Assembly: GCA_947846985.1 (NCBI GenBank)
Contig: CANTUZ010000001.1
Coordinates: 185,960,455-186,024,454, forward strand
Reading direction: 5' to 3'
Source of the DNA: Fratercula arctica
Taxonomy: Eukaryota > Chordata > Aves > Charadriiformes > Alcidae
Length of the DNA: 64,000 bases
Part shown: positions 39,119 to 49,800 of the stretch, piece after piece
Numbering within the stretch: position 1 is the first letter of the stretch
Layout of the letters: each line of letters starts with the position of its first letter
Notes under the pieces: model-generated
Databases searched by the model: none
What the model saw: the letters and a program-made list of their open reading frames with translations, nothing else
What the model was told of the DNA's origin: nothing
Program-made: the position numbers and the translations under genes

Positions 39119-41930
39119 TATCACATTTTATTGATGGCAACCCTTTATTCCTACTTTGGAACTGCATTTCTTCATGTGGTGAGAGGATCCTTACCACCTC
39201 TTCAGTCTGGAAATGCAAGCAATATCAGATTGCAGCAGCAGATAGATTTACAGCAAAATAAAATTGTGCAAGCTGTGTGAAATACCAGCTGATTATCTCA
39301 GAAAACTAGTAAATGCATTTCCCAGCCTGGTAAACACATGGATGGGGTTACCTCAACATAAATGCTTTCATTTGCTAACCAATAGGAAAAAATGCTTTTA
39401 GGGTGGCCTATGGACTATGTTTGGCTCCTCCTTTCAACCTCTTTCACCCCATTCTCTTATAAGTTTTTAGCTGCAAAGTAAAGTAGCCAGGAAAGAAAAG
39501 CCGATCATAAAAAAACACCTAATAAAACAGCATAAACATACAGAAAGAAGAAAGAACAGAAGGCGCAGAGTTCCATTGCAGGCCTTTGTAGACAGGATTT
39601 GGTACAAATCTGATAACAGATCCTGCCAAATTTAGTTGCACTCAACATCACAAATCCTACTCTTGTCTCTGCAGTTATGAGGCATTTGATCACAGCCAAG
39701 GTACATGTACTCCTACTTCCATTAGGATGAAGCTGTAGTGTCTTTGGATACAAACTGGTGGGTCTGCCTTAGAAAGGAAACTGTGAGCACAACGTTTGTA
39801 TGCCGTGTCTCCATCGGATATATTACTCGTAATAAGGAACAAAAACTCTCCAAGGTGCTACGAAGAAGGCATAATCCACATTTCACTGAAGTTAACAGGT
39901 GTTTTGCTCTCTGATGTGTGATCCCCCCTAAGGAACCAACATGGGGGGATAGAAAGTGCCAAGATTGCATTAGAAGATACTAAGCTTAGGTATCTATGCA
40001 CTGAGAACGATTAGTAAATCTAGTAAGAAAACCTTCAAATTTTCCATGTTGTTTATCCCTATTATTATTATTTATTTGTAACTAATTGTCAAAGAGTTAT
40101 GATTGTGGTTTCTTTATTGGTTGTCCTGGACTTTTGACAAAGTCAAAACCTGTAAGCATGGTAGGCCCTGAAATGCAAGCTTGAGGGTCATTGATTGTAT
40201 GATAGACCTTCAGGCTGAAAAGACTTATACAAAACAATTCCACAATGCTTTTTTTAAAAAAAAAAAATTAAAAAATTGAAAATACAAAAGAGAGTCCTGT
40301 TTAAAAATTCTAGACATGATGTCAGTGTAGGTTTCATTCAGTACAAGGCATTTTCTCTGTTGAAGCATCATACAATGTCACTCAAAATTTGCAGCTATTC
40401 TCATTCCTCAAATAATTAATGCTGCAGATCAACTTCCCTTCTCCAATGTAACTCCAGTTCTGCTTTTTTCCAAAATATTGAACTTAGTACAAGCTCAGTA
40501 AAGGTGGTTTTTGTTTGTTTTTTTTTTTTTTTTTAAAGCCCACAATTTAGCTTTAAACTCTCAGGCATAGTAAAAGTTCTGATTGAAAACAACAGAATAG
40601 GACCAGGTTTTGAATACATGTTGGCAATTTTTTGTTTTAATTGAGGCAAAAGATTCTGAAGTTTGAATGGCATGAATCAAAGTACTCATTCTGGGGAAAA
40701 ATGACATGATTTCGAAACTAACTCAGAAAACCAGACAGAAACATTTTGACAGACTGTTTAAACTTTTATCTAGTTCAGGAGTGATGATTAATGGGAAAGA
40801 GGTGAAGGGGAGGAAGAAGAAGGGAAAAGAATCTAGGAGATTTGGTAGTTTGTCTTTAAGCCATCTGAATTTTAAAGCAATTAGAACTGAGCTACTGCTG
40901 CTTTAAAAATCAAGGCCTTCTTTTCAGTACTTTCACTGGGATTAGAGAAGATTTACTTAGCCACAGTATTCCCCTGATACAGCAAATTGAAAACTATTTC
41001 AACCACCCAGGCTCCAGGGAAAGGTAAGAAACACAGAACAAAGATGCTTCAGAACTGGCACTTTCAAAAAATTCTCTTTCAGTTGAATTTGAAACTGAAC
41101 TCGGAATTTGGGAGAGCTGGAATGGATGTCATCTGAGAGCTACTTATAATTTCCTGATCTTGTGGACTGCATTAAGCTGGCCCAGCAAGTCACGAATTAC
41201 TGTAGCTTTTGTCCTGACTTACAGCACCAGCAGACGAAATCTGTAAATCCTTGTGCAGGTTGAAAAATTATGTAAAGACTTTCTTTAGAATTATATTCTT
41301 TCAGCAACAAGCACTCCATCCAGCACAGAAAATGAGAGAGCAGCCACACTGAAAGGACTCTACTACTTCAGTTTCCTAAGTTCATGATCAAGGAATGCTT
41401 ACACTGTCCTTACGTCTCATTTTTTTGTTTTGAGCAGCCTCTGCTGAATGATGCAACATTTCCAGACACATGCACATATTTGACATGCCATCCAGCAGAA
41501 AATATGCGGTACTTTTAATACACTTGCTACTGACATTGACTCAGACACCTGAATGTGTCAAGGGGTTGAGCACAGAGAATTCCTAAGCCAGGCTGAAGAG
41601 GTGCGTGTCTAAAGCTCTGTCTCTGTCTCCGAGACACATATTGCCTATGCGGCTCTGAAACACATACCTCTGCAGAGCTTGAAATCACTTCAACACACAG
41701 GCAACTATCATTACTTTGGGTAGAAACAAAGAACGTTTGGTAGAAAAAAGTGGAAAAATGGACAGAAGAGGAGGTAATATTATCTTCCATCACTTATGAC
41801 TCACTCTCCAGAAATGCGAGACATATTTTTAAGGATGACTTTAGGCTACAGAATAAGCAGAAGTAGCTATTTTGAAGCCAAAGAATGAAATCAGTGGATA
41901 CAATGGCTGCTTTGGTCATTATATGTACTA

Positions 41931-41933
<3 letters not shown>
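39119..41933. other. Non-coding, no gene recognised
   Basis: AT-rich unique DNA with A/T-runs near 40255-40280 and 40520-40535. Open frames do not exceed 88 codons and none is recognisable. Confidence 0.5.

Positions 41934-41961
<28 letters not shown>
41934..41961 (+). repeat. T28 homopolymer run
   Basis: Twenty-eight consecutive thymines a few bases left of a minus-strand CR1 tail. Since CR1 ends in ATTCTATG repeats and not poly(A), the run is probably an independent simple repeat. Confidence 0.9.
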
Positions 41962-41978
41962 GATCTGTATGAGCAAGA

Positions 41979-42060
41979 GATTCACAGAATTATTTAGGTT
42001 GGTGGCGACCTTTTGAGAGCGTGCTTAAGATCTTCTTGAACTGTACCTGCATATCAAGCC
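41979..42060 (-). mobile_element. Short CR1 3'-end fragment
   Basis: The sequence ATTCACAGAATTATTTAGGT, followed by TTGGTGGCGACCTTTTGAGA, matches the reverse complement of avian CR1 3' ends ('AATCACAGAATCATTTAGGTTGGAAAAGACCTTTAAGAT'). Only about 80 bp are recognisable; the continuation toward 42110 is too diverged to call. Confidence 0.65.
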
Positions 42061-42584
42061 CCTGGGTCTGCAGTGCACAGAACTGTGCTGTAAGCCACCA
42101 TTTACCAACTAGTTGTAACATTTAGCAAGATTATGGAATCTGTCCCAAACAGACTTGAAAACAAAAGCAATAAACATAATGAAGCAGGCATTGCCACAAG
42201 AAGCTTGAGAAGTTGATGACCTCCTGCTGACCAAGCGTTTCAGGTAATACTGATACTTGCATTTCACTGCAGCTCTGTTCTGATGATTGGTCTGTCATAA
42301 TGGAACATCTGTAATTGGATTAATGACCATTACAGATTTTCCATTACTACCTTTCAATCAATCTTTTCAGAAATATCTCACTTAGAAGTGGCCTGAATTT
42401 CAGCAAGGGAAACTACAGACATTTTCTCCACTGTTAACAATACATACCTTCAGTTTAGATTTCATGTCAACTCATGAAGTTTGTTTGGCTAACAATAATA
42501 AAAACTGGGACTTAGCTAATAGCTTCTGTCTGGGGTTATTCATATCACTTATTAAGAGTAGTTCGTTTATAACTGCTATAACCC
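42061..42584. other. Non-coding; homeodomain-like motif cluster
   Basis: Around 42280-42375 there is a run of TAATTGGATTAATGACCATTA-type motifs with several TAAT/ATTA cores. This is compatible with a conserved regulatory element but could be chance in AT-rich DNA. No gene is seen. Confidence 0.35.
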
Positions 42585-42770
42585 CTGACTATTTTTCTCT
42601 TATTTTATGAATAAGGAAAATGAGTCGCAGCTAAAGGACTGAAACAAGGCTCTAAGCGGCATCTGTATTTTACAGTAACAAAAGGTCTAGTCACTTCAGC
42701 AGGAGCAAACTTACCCTAGGTGACATAGAAGATGAGAATAAAGACAGAAGTTCAACTCCAAGAACAGAAT
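42585..42770. mobile_element. Possible MIR/L2-like relic
   Basis: The stretch TTATTTTATGAATAAGGAAA followed by ATGAGTCGCAGCTAAAGGAC, and then about 90 bp later AGGTGACATAGAAGATGAGA and TTCAACTCC, follows the MIR or LINE tail order ('ATTTTACAGATGAGGAAACTGAGGCACAG ... GGTCACACAG ... TTGAACCC'). By-eye call with low identity. Confidence 0.4.
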
Positions 42771-43589
42771 TAAGTTCCACATTAAGATTGAAATTTAAAG
42801 CCTCGATTAATTTCCTAAACACAGGCATCTGGTGCCGTTTGAACTGGCAGTATGACACAGGAACTACAAGTTACATGTACCTTCCTGGACTATCAGCTGG
42901 AAGCCAGGCAAGATACCATCTGCCACCTAAGTTGGCACAAACGCCTATGTCTAGGAAACTGAATCAAGCTCTGAGTGTCTACAACTTGTGTCTTTATCTG
43001 AAAGTAGGTGTTTCCACAGTAGGCATTGGTGATCTAGTCAACATAGTCAGGGCAGCCTGGAGAGCAATTCTGATCACCCTGCAATGGACGTCTAGCGTCT
43101 GAATAATTTTCTGGACTTCCTTGGCTGTCCAGGCACAATTCTGTTGCCTAAATATAGGTGTTAATACCATTTTGCACTATTGTAAATTAGCTACATATTT
43201 GAGGCCAAAAGATATGATGTAGGTCCTTCAGGAGAGGCATATCCTTCTGGAGTGGAAGCTGGAGGCCAGGAAGGGTGCCCACAGTGTCTATAATGATCTC
43301 GGATACCTATGTTTCGGTTGAATCGTACACCAAGACACCTCTATATACACATGTCCATGTGTGTCCAGGGGCTAGGCTCAATAGCTAACTAGGTAAGTTA
43401 TGTATTTTCAGGCCAGATGATCCTGTCAAACAGAATCATGGGGTACTTAAAGACCAACTGATTATGTTTTAGAGCTATTAAGAGTCATATTAAAGATATC
43501 ATGGGGAAGAAATGTCACATCAAAAGACCAGAGAAAGCAAAATCTTCCATTAAAAGAAGATAAAATGGAGGAGCCAAGTGCTACAAGCT
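42771..43589. other. Non-coding; possible old interspersed repeat
   Basis: This stretch has a core (ATCTGGTGCCGTTTGAACTG near 42828) similar to those near 8258 and 10938, and a later segment (TTGCCTAAATATAGGTG). It may be a diverged copy of one old repeat family that I cannot name. The 104-codon frame at 42788-43102 has no recognisable domain. Confidence 0.35.
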
Positions 43590-44766
43590 ATCTGAGTTAA
43601 CTTCAGTTCTTTCTATCCAGTTGAACAAATCATCATACCAGCTCTTCATAAGCCCCTGCAAGGCAACAAGGAAATGAACATCAGCCAACATGGATATGCC
43701 AACAACAAATCACATCTAGCTAATCTAATTTCCTTTCACAGTAGGATGGCAGGTTTGTGGACAGAGGAGAAACAATAGATGTCACATATCTTTCCTTTAG
43801 AAAGACATTCTCTCTCATGAAATTCTCATAAGCCAGTAAAGAAATGTCAGTCTAAATGATAATACTATAGAATAGAAAACTGTACACAGACTGTAATTAT
43901 TAATAGTTCACCGTCAAGACAGAAGAATGCATAGAGGGAATTTTGCAGGAGTCCATTCTATTGTTCTATTAAATATTTTCATTAAAAATAGATGATAGAG
44001 CAGTGAGTTTACTCATTAAGTTTGCTGATGATACCATACTGGGAGGGACAGTCAGTATGCTGGAGAATAGAAATAGTCAGTGTGTCAGAGATGGAATGGA
44101 AAAAAAGGATGAAATTCAGAGCAGACCCACAGGAAGTACTACAGTTGTGTGGGAGTATTAAAATGCATAAATAACATATAAAGAAGAAATGGATGAAGAC
44201 CACAAAACTGAATAAAAGTGTTATGCCATGCTATTGTGAAATGGGGAACAACATGAATAGATGTAGAAATGGGTGTATGGCCTCTAAAATATGTGAAATC
44301 ATCTCCCTGCTTAACTGTGCATTGGATATTGACAACATCTCAGCTGAAGTATCATATTCAATTTGGACACCACCATCAAGAAGAATACGGACCAGCTGCT
44401 TAGTCTGGAGAAAAGGAATGAGAATTTTCAGAGGACTAATAAATATTGCCCCTGAAGAAGAGTCAGAAGAAGTGCAGTTGGTTAGTTGGAGAAGAGAAGG
44501 TGGAGGGGATGTGTGTCATCATTCTTGGCACCTGTATCGCTCTGCCTGCTACAAGGAGAATACAAACAACCAGTCTTCCAAGTCCATGGTGACTGGGACA
44601 AACTGTGAGCCTAAACTGAGGCATAGGACGTTTAGAAAAACTTTCTAATGGTCAAACAAGAAGAATGGGAACTAACAGCCTGATAAAGCTAGGAATTTTC
44701 CAGTGTGAAAGACCTTTAACAATATATTTCAAGAAACACCTAGTTAAGTTGATCGTGCTTTAGAGC
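43590..44766 (+). mobile_element. Ancient CR1-family (L3-like) LINE relic with decayed RT region
   Basis: About 1.2 kb can be followed in consensus order: AACTTCAGTTCTTTCTATCC, the 'AACATCAGCCAACATGGATA' block, the 'AATCACATCTAGCTAATCTA' block, then AAGTTTGCTGATGATACC at 44018-44035, which translates as K-F-A-D-D-T, the catalytic motif context of CR1/L3 reverse transcriptase. Downstream come 'TTCAATTTGGACACCAC', 'GGAGAAAAGGAATGAGAAT', 'GAAAAACTTTCTAATGGTCA' and 'AGAAACACCTAGTTAAG', as expected of the ORF2 C-terminus and 3' region. The 151-codon frame at 44193-44648 is a chance survivor inside it. Stops and indels are frequent. The wording is nearer the old CR1/L3 types of reptiles than the young avian CR1 at 52181, implying great age. 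Confidence 0.8.
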
Positions 44767-46217
44767 CTCTTCAAGAACCTTCCACTAATAACACAGAAAA
44801 TAAATTCCAGTATTTTCAAAAGAGAATAATATAGACATTATTTTCACATCATTTCTCCATGGAAACTTAAGAAATAGAATAAATAAGATGCATAAAAGGA
44901 ACACTCCTCTGCTTAACTGAAGATTCAATGATTATGGCAAAAGAAATCAAACAGTTCCAAATGAGCATCTTCCAGTGCTCATTCAAGGATTCAAATGTGC
45001 TTTTCTTAATTACTATGTTTGGTCTATAAGACAAATGGAGACACCTGAAGCAAGTGGATCATAGATTGTCTTTAAAATAAAAGAATTCTCACACTATTAT
45101 TTAGAATGTGCATTTAGTTTTTTAGAAAATATAGCTACTTCATAGTTGATTATCTTTAGTATTTCTTACAGTAAGTGAAGGTAGCTTGGGTTTTTTTTCT
45201 AAAGGTTTGATCCAAAGCTTTCCAAGCAGATGGAAGCATTTCCTGCTAGCTAGCTTTTGAAAATCTGTGTATTATTATTGTTTGTCACATTACAATAAGA
45301 ATCAGATGTTCTGACCAAAATAGAATAAATGTAGAAATACCTACTGTGACAATAAAAAGAAGAAAGCAAAACACGATTTCTACACAGTTTACTGTTCTTT
45401 TATCATTATACCAGTTATCTATTTTATCCAAATGACTTATCAATAGCATTCAAAACAAATTGACTATTTGCAGACCAAAGATGACCAAACTACAAAGTAT
45501 ATTAGGTACAAAGTTATGAAAAAAATCCTTTAAATGCTAAAAACTCTCAAAGATTGAAGTCTTTGAAACCAAATTGGTTCTTTTCTCTCTGTTATGATGT
45601 ATAGCTTAAGTAGCACTGAACATGATCCATACAAACTGTGAGCTGCATACAGTTAATCACAAGACTGAAGATTAGCAAATTAAAACATAATAAAATAATA
45701 TCAACCAGCAGCAGCAGCAAATAAGCCCATCTCCACAGCAGGATACTGCAAATGTTTCAGAGAACAAAGAACATTTCAATTATAGGCCATATGCGTAATA
45801 TTATCGTGCTGTGCTAGCCAGGTTGAAATTAGCTTCCCATTTTTCATCTCCTTCTGCACAACCTACACAAAATTGCCTAATCCACTAGAAGTTCTACATG
45901 CCACTGTAGAAGTCTGTGAACTTTCCATCTAAAGAAGTCCGGATTTAAATCAGAAGCACAATTTATACACTGCAATCTTCCTTCTCCTCCACTGATTTTG
46001 CACTGTTCAAAGAGATAAATTTTGGCCAGGACCACGGCTTCCCCATGTATTGAAATAACATACAGCAGAACACTGCAGTATCTGAGTTTTTCTCCAACAA
46101 TGAAGAATTCTATTTAGTTTCTGTTAAGCTTTTTTATTGCACCAAAGAAAACTTTTCAGAGAACATATCTTGCCATTCTAATTATTTTTCTTTGTATACA
46201 TGCCTAGCTACATAGTT
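44767..46217. other. Non-coding, no gene or repeat recognised
   Basis: Strongly AT-rich unique sequence with no open frame of note. Short (CAG)n repeats occur around 45707-45719. Confidence 0.5.
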
Positions 46218-46222
46218 GTTTA
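46218..46222. repeat. Left target-site duplication GTTTA
   Basis: Five bases directly before the LTR terminus TGTC. The identical five bases follow the right terminus at 46807-46811. Confidence 0.85.
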
Positions 46223-46487
46223 TGTCATGATTTCAGTTGGGATAGAGTTAACTTTCTTACTAGCAGCTGGTATAGTGCTATGTTTTGGATTTAGGACGGG
46301 AATAGTGCGGTAGCACATTGGTGGTTTTAGTTGTTGCTAAGCAGTCAGGACATTTTCTGCTCCTCATACCGCCTCATGAGTGAGTAGGCTGGGAGGGCAC
46401 AAGAACTTGGGAGGAGACACAGCCAGGACAGCTGACCCTAATGGACCAAAGGGATATTCCATGCCATGCGATGTCATGCTCAGTAAA

Positions 46488-46493
46488 TATAAA
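46488..46493 (+). promoter_or_regulatory. LTR TATA box
   Basis: TATAAA in the context CAGTAAATATAAAGCTGGGG, about 265 bp into the LTR. Likely the U3 core promoter of the ancestral retrovirus. Confidence 0.6.
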
Positions 46494-46675
46494 GCTGGGG
46501 GAAGAAGAAGGAAGGGGGGAGATGTTCAAAGTGATGGTGTTTGTCTTCCCAAGTAGCCGTTGCACATGATGGAGCCCTGCTTTCCTGGAGATGGCTGAAC
46601 ACCTGCCTGATGATGGGAAGCAGTGAATGAATTCCTTGTTTTGCTTTGCTTGCATGCATGGCTTTTGCTTTACTT

Positions 46676-46681
46676 ATTAAA
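46676..46681 (+). promoter_or_regulatory. LTR poly(A) signal (ATTAAA)
   Basis: ATTAAA in the context TTTACTTATTAAACTGTCTT, followed by a T-rich stretch. It lies about 190 bp after the TATA box, as expected at the end of R. Confidence 0.6.
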
Positions 46682-46806
46682 CTGTCTTTATCTCAACCCA
46701 CGAGTTTTCTCACTTTTACTTTTCTGATTCCCTCAGCCATCCCAACTGAGGGGAGTGATCGAGTGGCTGTGTGGTCCTAGTTACCAACTGGGGTTAAAAT
46801 AAGACA

Positions 46807-46811
46807 GTTTA
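46807..46811. repeat. Right target-site duplication GTTTA
   Basis: Exact copy of 46218-46222 immediately outside the LTR. Confidence 0.85.
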
Positions 46812-49800
46812 TAAAAAAATATAACCTTCATTTTCTTTGATTCAGCATATTAATAGCCTGGTGTGCAACCTGCACGTTCGCTTTGTTTGTTTTAATGAAG
46901 AAAGTTCTCCAAATGTCTAGAGAAAAATAAGGAAATACTCCTTATGAGTACTACTACTACTAAGAATGCAAGAGGAAGCTGAATTACATTTTAGAGTCGG
47001 GGATAATTGTAGTGTGTCATTCAGAGTTTGAGGAAAGCAGAGTTAGTGTTCACTCAGCCTTGTTTGCTGGGTTTCTGCTTAGTTTGTAGAAATAACGAGG
47101 GGGGGAATGGCAAACATCATACTCACCTTGTGGTTAGGTTTTCTACTGGTTAGCTTGCAACACTTACCTAGTGTATGCTTATTTATTTTGAATTTATACT
47201 TTTTTTTCCACCCATGATTCCTTGAGAAAAATAGTCATCCAGTTTGAAAATTTGGAGTTGGATCAGTTAAACTGTACCATTTGATGAAATTTAAACAATT
47301 TAGCTCTTCTGAATTCCAAAATGCCCAAATGCATCCTTTGAAAGACTTCACCAATACCCCCAAAACTATGTATAAACTATGTATAGTTTTTGCTGATGCC
47401 ACAAAATTTCCTGATAAAGACATAATGCAGAAATGCTGTTTTAACACTTAAACTTACATTATTTTGGACTAGGTTCCCATTCTTACTTAAATTAATCTGT
47501 ATCTGTAATATCACTGGCTAAAATGTATGAGTAGTTCAAATTTATAAGCGCCAATTAATAGCAGTATCTTTTTGATACCAACATGCTTGCTGCAAGTAAT
47601 TTCCTGGCATTGATATGCAGCACATATGCTTCTTCTAAGAATAACTAAGAAACAATCTGCCTAGAAATTATCTACCCCTGGCTCTATAAAGCACTGTTCG
47701 TCTATACTACCAAAAATGACAGCTGGTTCTAGCCTATTTACAAAAAAAAACCCCAAGCCCACTATTTTCATTACTGTTGCTGTCATCATGCAGACACTTA
47801 AAAGAATGTAAATGCTATCAAAGAACCAGCTTAGCATAACCATTCCTGTAATGAAATATTATAATCTTATCTAATTTTATGTAAACTACATGATGAAACT
47901 GTATAACAAAACCAGTACTTATATCCATTGCTGACTTTATAAATAAGTACCTTGTACTCATCTCTCGCATGCATGCTTTACAACAAAAAAGCCATCTGCC
48001 ATCTATCACAAAATACTGTCATATATTTTTGGATCCATTGTGATATGCAGGTGTCTACCCGCCATTAAATTGGCTTTCATATTTTGGGCCCACCCTGTGG
48101 GCCTTGTTAAATATTTGCTGCCTTATCTAAAGTACGCAATTTTCCACCAGCTAACTTCTCCAACGAGTGAATTTCTGACTCTGGAGCTGCATATGCACTA
48201 ATCATATCGTTGTACCAGCCTGTTTCCTGCCAGCAAGTCACAAAAAGTGTAGTTAGATAAGGCATAAAAGAAAACAGCTTGTGGAGACCCCAGTTCATTT
48301 TTCTTCTCTGGCTAAGATATAAGAAAACCCACTTGAATTCCAGTTTTGTACTTTCAAAGGAATGAGGGCGAGAAACATGTCTATGACTTTCTCCCATTCG
48401 TACCTCAAATAAAGAAGCATTCATTGGGCCAGGGAGACAAACAGAAAACTTGACATAATGGAATACCCATGTCAGATGTAGGCATCTTAGATCTGAGTCC
48501 CTACTCCAGTGACAATTAGCTACACAAAAGGAAACCACTTCTATAGGAACAATAAAGGTACATTTACTTTATACGTACTCTGTTGTTCAGGAGATTTTAT
48601 GAAGAAGCAAATTCTAATCTGTCCTCCAGAGCAGGCAAATGAGGATGTGAGCATGTGTTTCTGCCTCTCTACATAAACATACAGAGAAGCAGACAAAAAA
48701 GGCAAAAGAAAGGGGCAGGCAAAACCTTCTGTCTGTGTTCAGCATGAAATGGGACTGATGTGGCCTAGAGGAAAGACTTGTTGCTCTTGGCTGTATAGGG
48801 TCAAAGCACGGACTTGGCCAGTCTATAATGCAATTCAGAGCACCTTACAGATGCACCTGCTCTAAATCACCCTCTTGCTGTATAAACCTAAATTAAGCAC
48901 GTAAAGCAATACTGCCCTTAGCTGGGCAGTATTAGGCAGTGTGACAGCTATGGAGAGCAAAGCAGCAAAGCAGCAAAACCACAGGCAATGTGGTTTTGCT
49001 TTACAAGAGAATAATTTTACCCATCTCTCACCTTTTTTTCTAAAGCTAACAACTATATTTAGCCCCTCGTCCCCTCAAATTAGTCTCTGCTGTGGTACAT
49101 CTCATTTTGGAAAGCCGCCTGAGGAAATTACTTTTGCATAGATTCTCTTGATATGAATTATCTCGAAGCCAACAATATGATGACAAATATAAAGCAGAGA
49201 GAATCTATTTCTTTGTGTGTGAAGAATTACGTGGATTATTAGTAGGAAGAATGTTAACATAAAAGGTGGGACCCAATTAAAACATCTACAAGCCATAAAT
49301 ATGCATTTAAGTCATCATCCTAGGTTCCCTTTATAGCTAGGAGAATGGAAGAGAGCCCTCCAGAGTAGCTCCTACATTGGATGCTCAGGGAAAGATTCAC
49401 TTGTCTACCATCACTTTTGGTACTTCAGGTTACCAGGCTGTATATCACAGGGGCAGAGGTGTCCTACCTTATCTGCTTCCCATCTGCCAAGCACATGCAG
49501 ATATTTGGATCCGAAGAGGCCCAAGATACCTATTTTGAGGAAAATGATTCTTACTTTTTGCTGACAATGAGATGAATTGCCTGATAAAGAGACCTATTTC
49601 TCTCCATTGATTATAAAGTGAATTTATGATAATCTCTTTTGAGCTAGATGCCCGACTTTCGGATGCCTAAGTGAGGGCAGAAGAATCTCAACTTCATGAA
49701 CCTTTGGCATGAAATAATGAAGTCAAATAAGCATAAAGAAATGCTGCACTGTGTTTTTACATACAGTACTAGAAGAAAGTATTATGATCAATAATGTGGC

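Larger units (their letters stand above)
46223..46806 (+). mobile_element. Solo endogenous retrovirus LTR (584 bp)
   Basis: The element starts TGTCATGATTTCAGTTGGGA and ends GGGGTTAAAATAAGACA, giving the TGTC...GACA inverted termini of retroviral LTRs, with an exact 5-bp flanking duplication GTTTA. The beginning (GGGATAGAGTTAA...TAGCAGCTGGTATAGTGCT) and the end (GGGGTTAAA...GACA) follow an LTR family I recognise from neoavian genomes. A TATAAA box lies at 46488-46493 and an ATTAAA signal at 46676-46681, in the correct U3-R-U5 order. The minus-strand frame (93 codons) inside is spurious. There is no internal retroviral coding region, so the provirus has collapsed to a single LTR. The duplication length favours ERVL-type or some ERV1 elements over ERVK; the class is inferred, not established. 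Confidence 0.9.

Noticed and set aside
41990..42015. TTAGGTTGGTG, similar to a mariner terminal inverted repeat
   Set aside because: The wider context matches a reversed CR1 3' end, and no opposite terminus or TA duplication was found.
44193..44648. 151-codon frame on the plus strand
   Set aside because: Lies inside the ancient CR1 relic and reads across its decayed coding and 3' sequence.
48107..48538. 143-codon frame on the minus strand
   Set aside because: No domain recognised; flanking sequence gives no exon signals I could trust.
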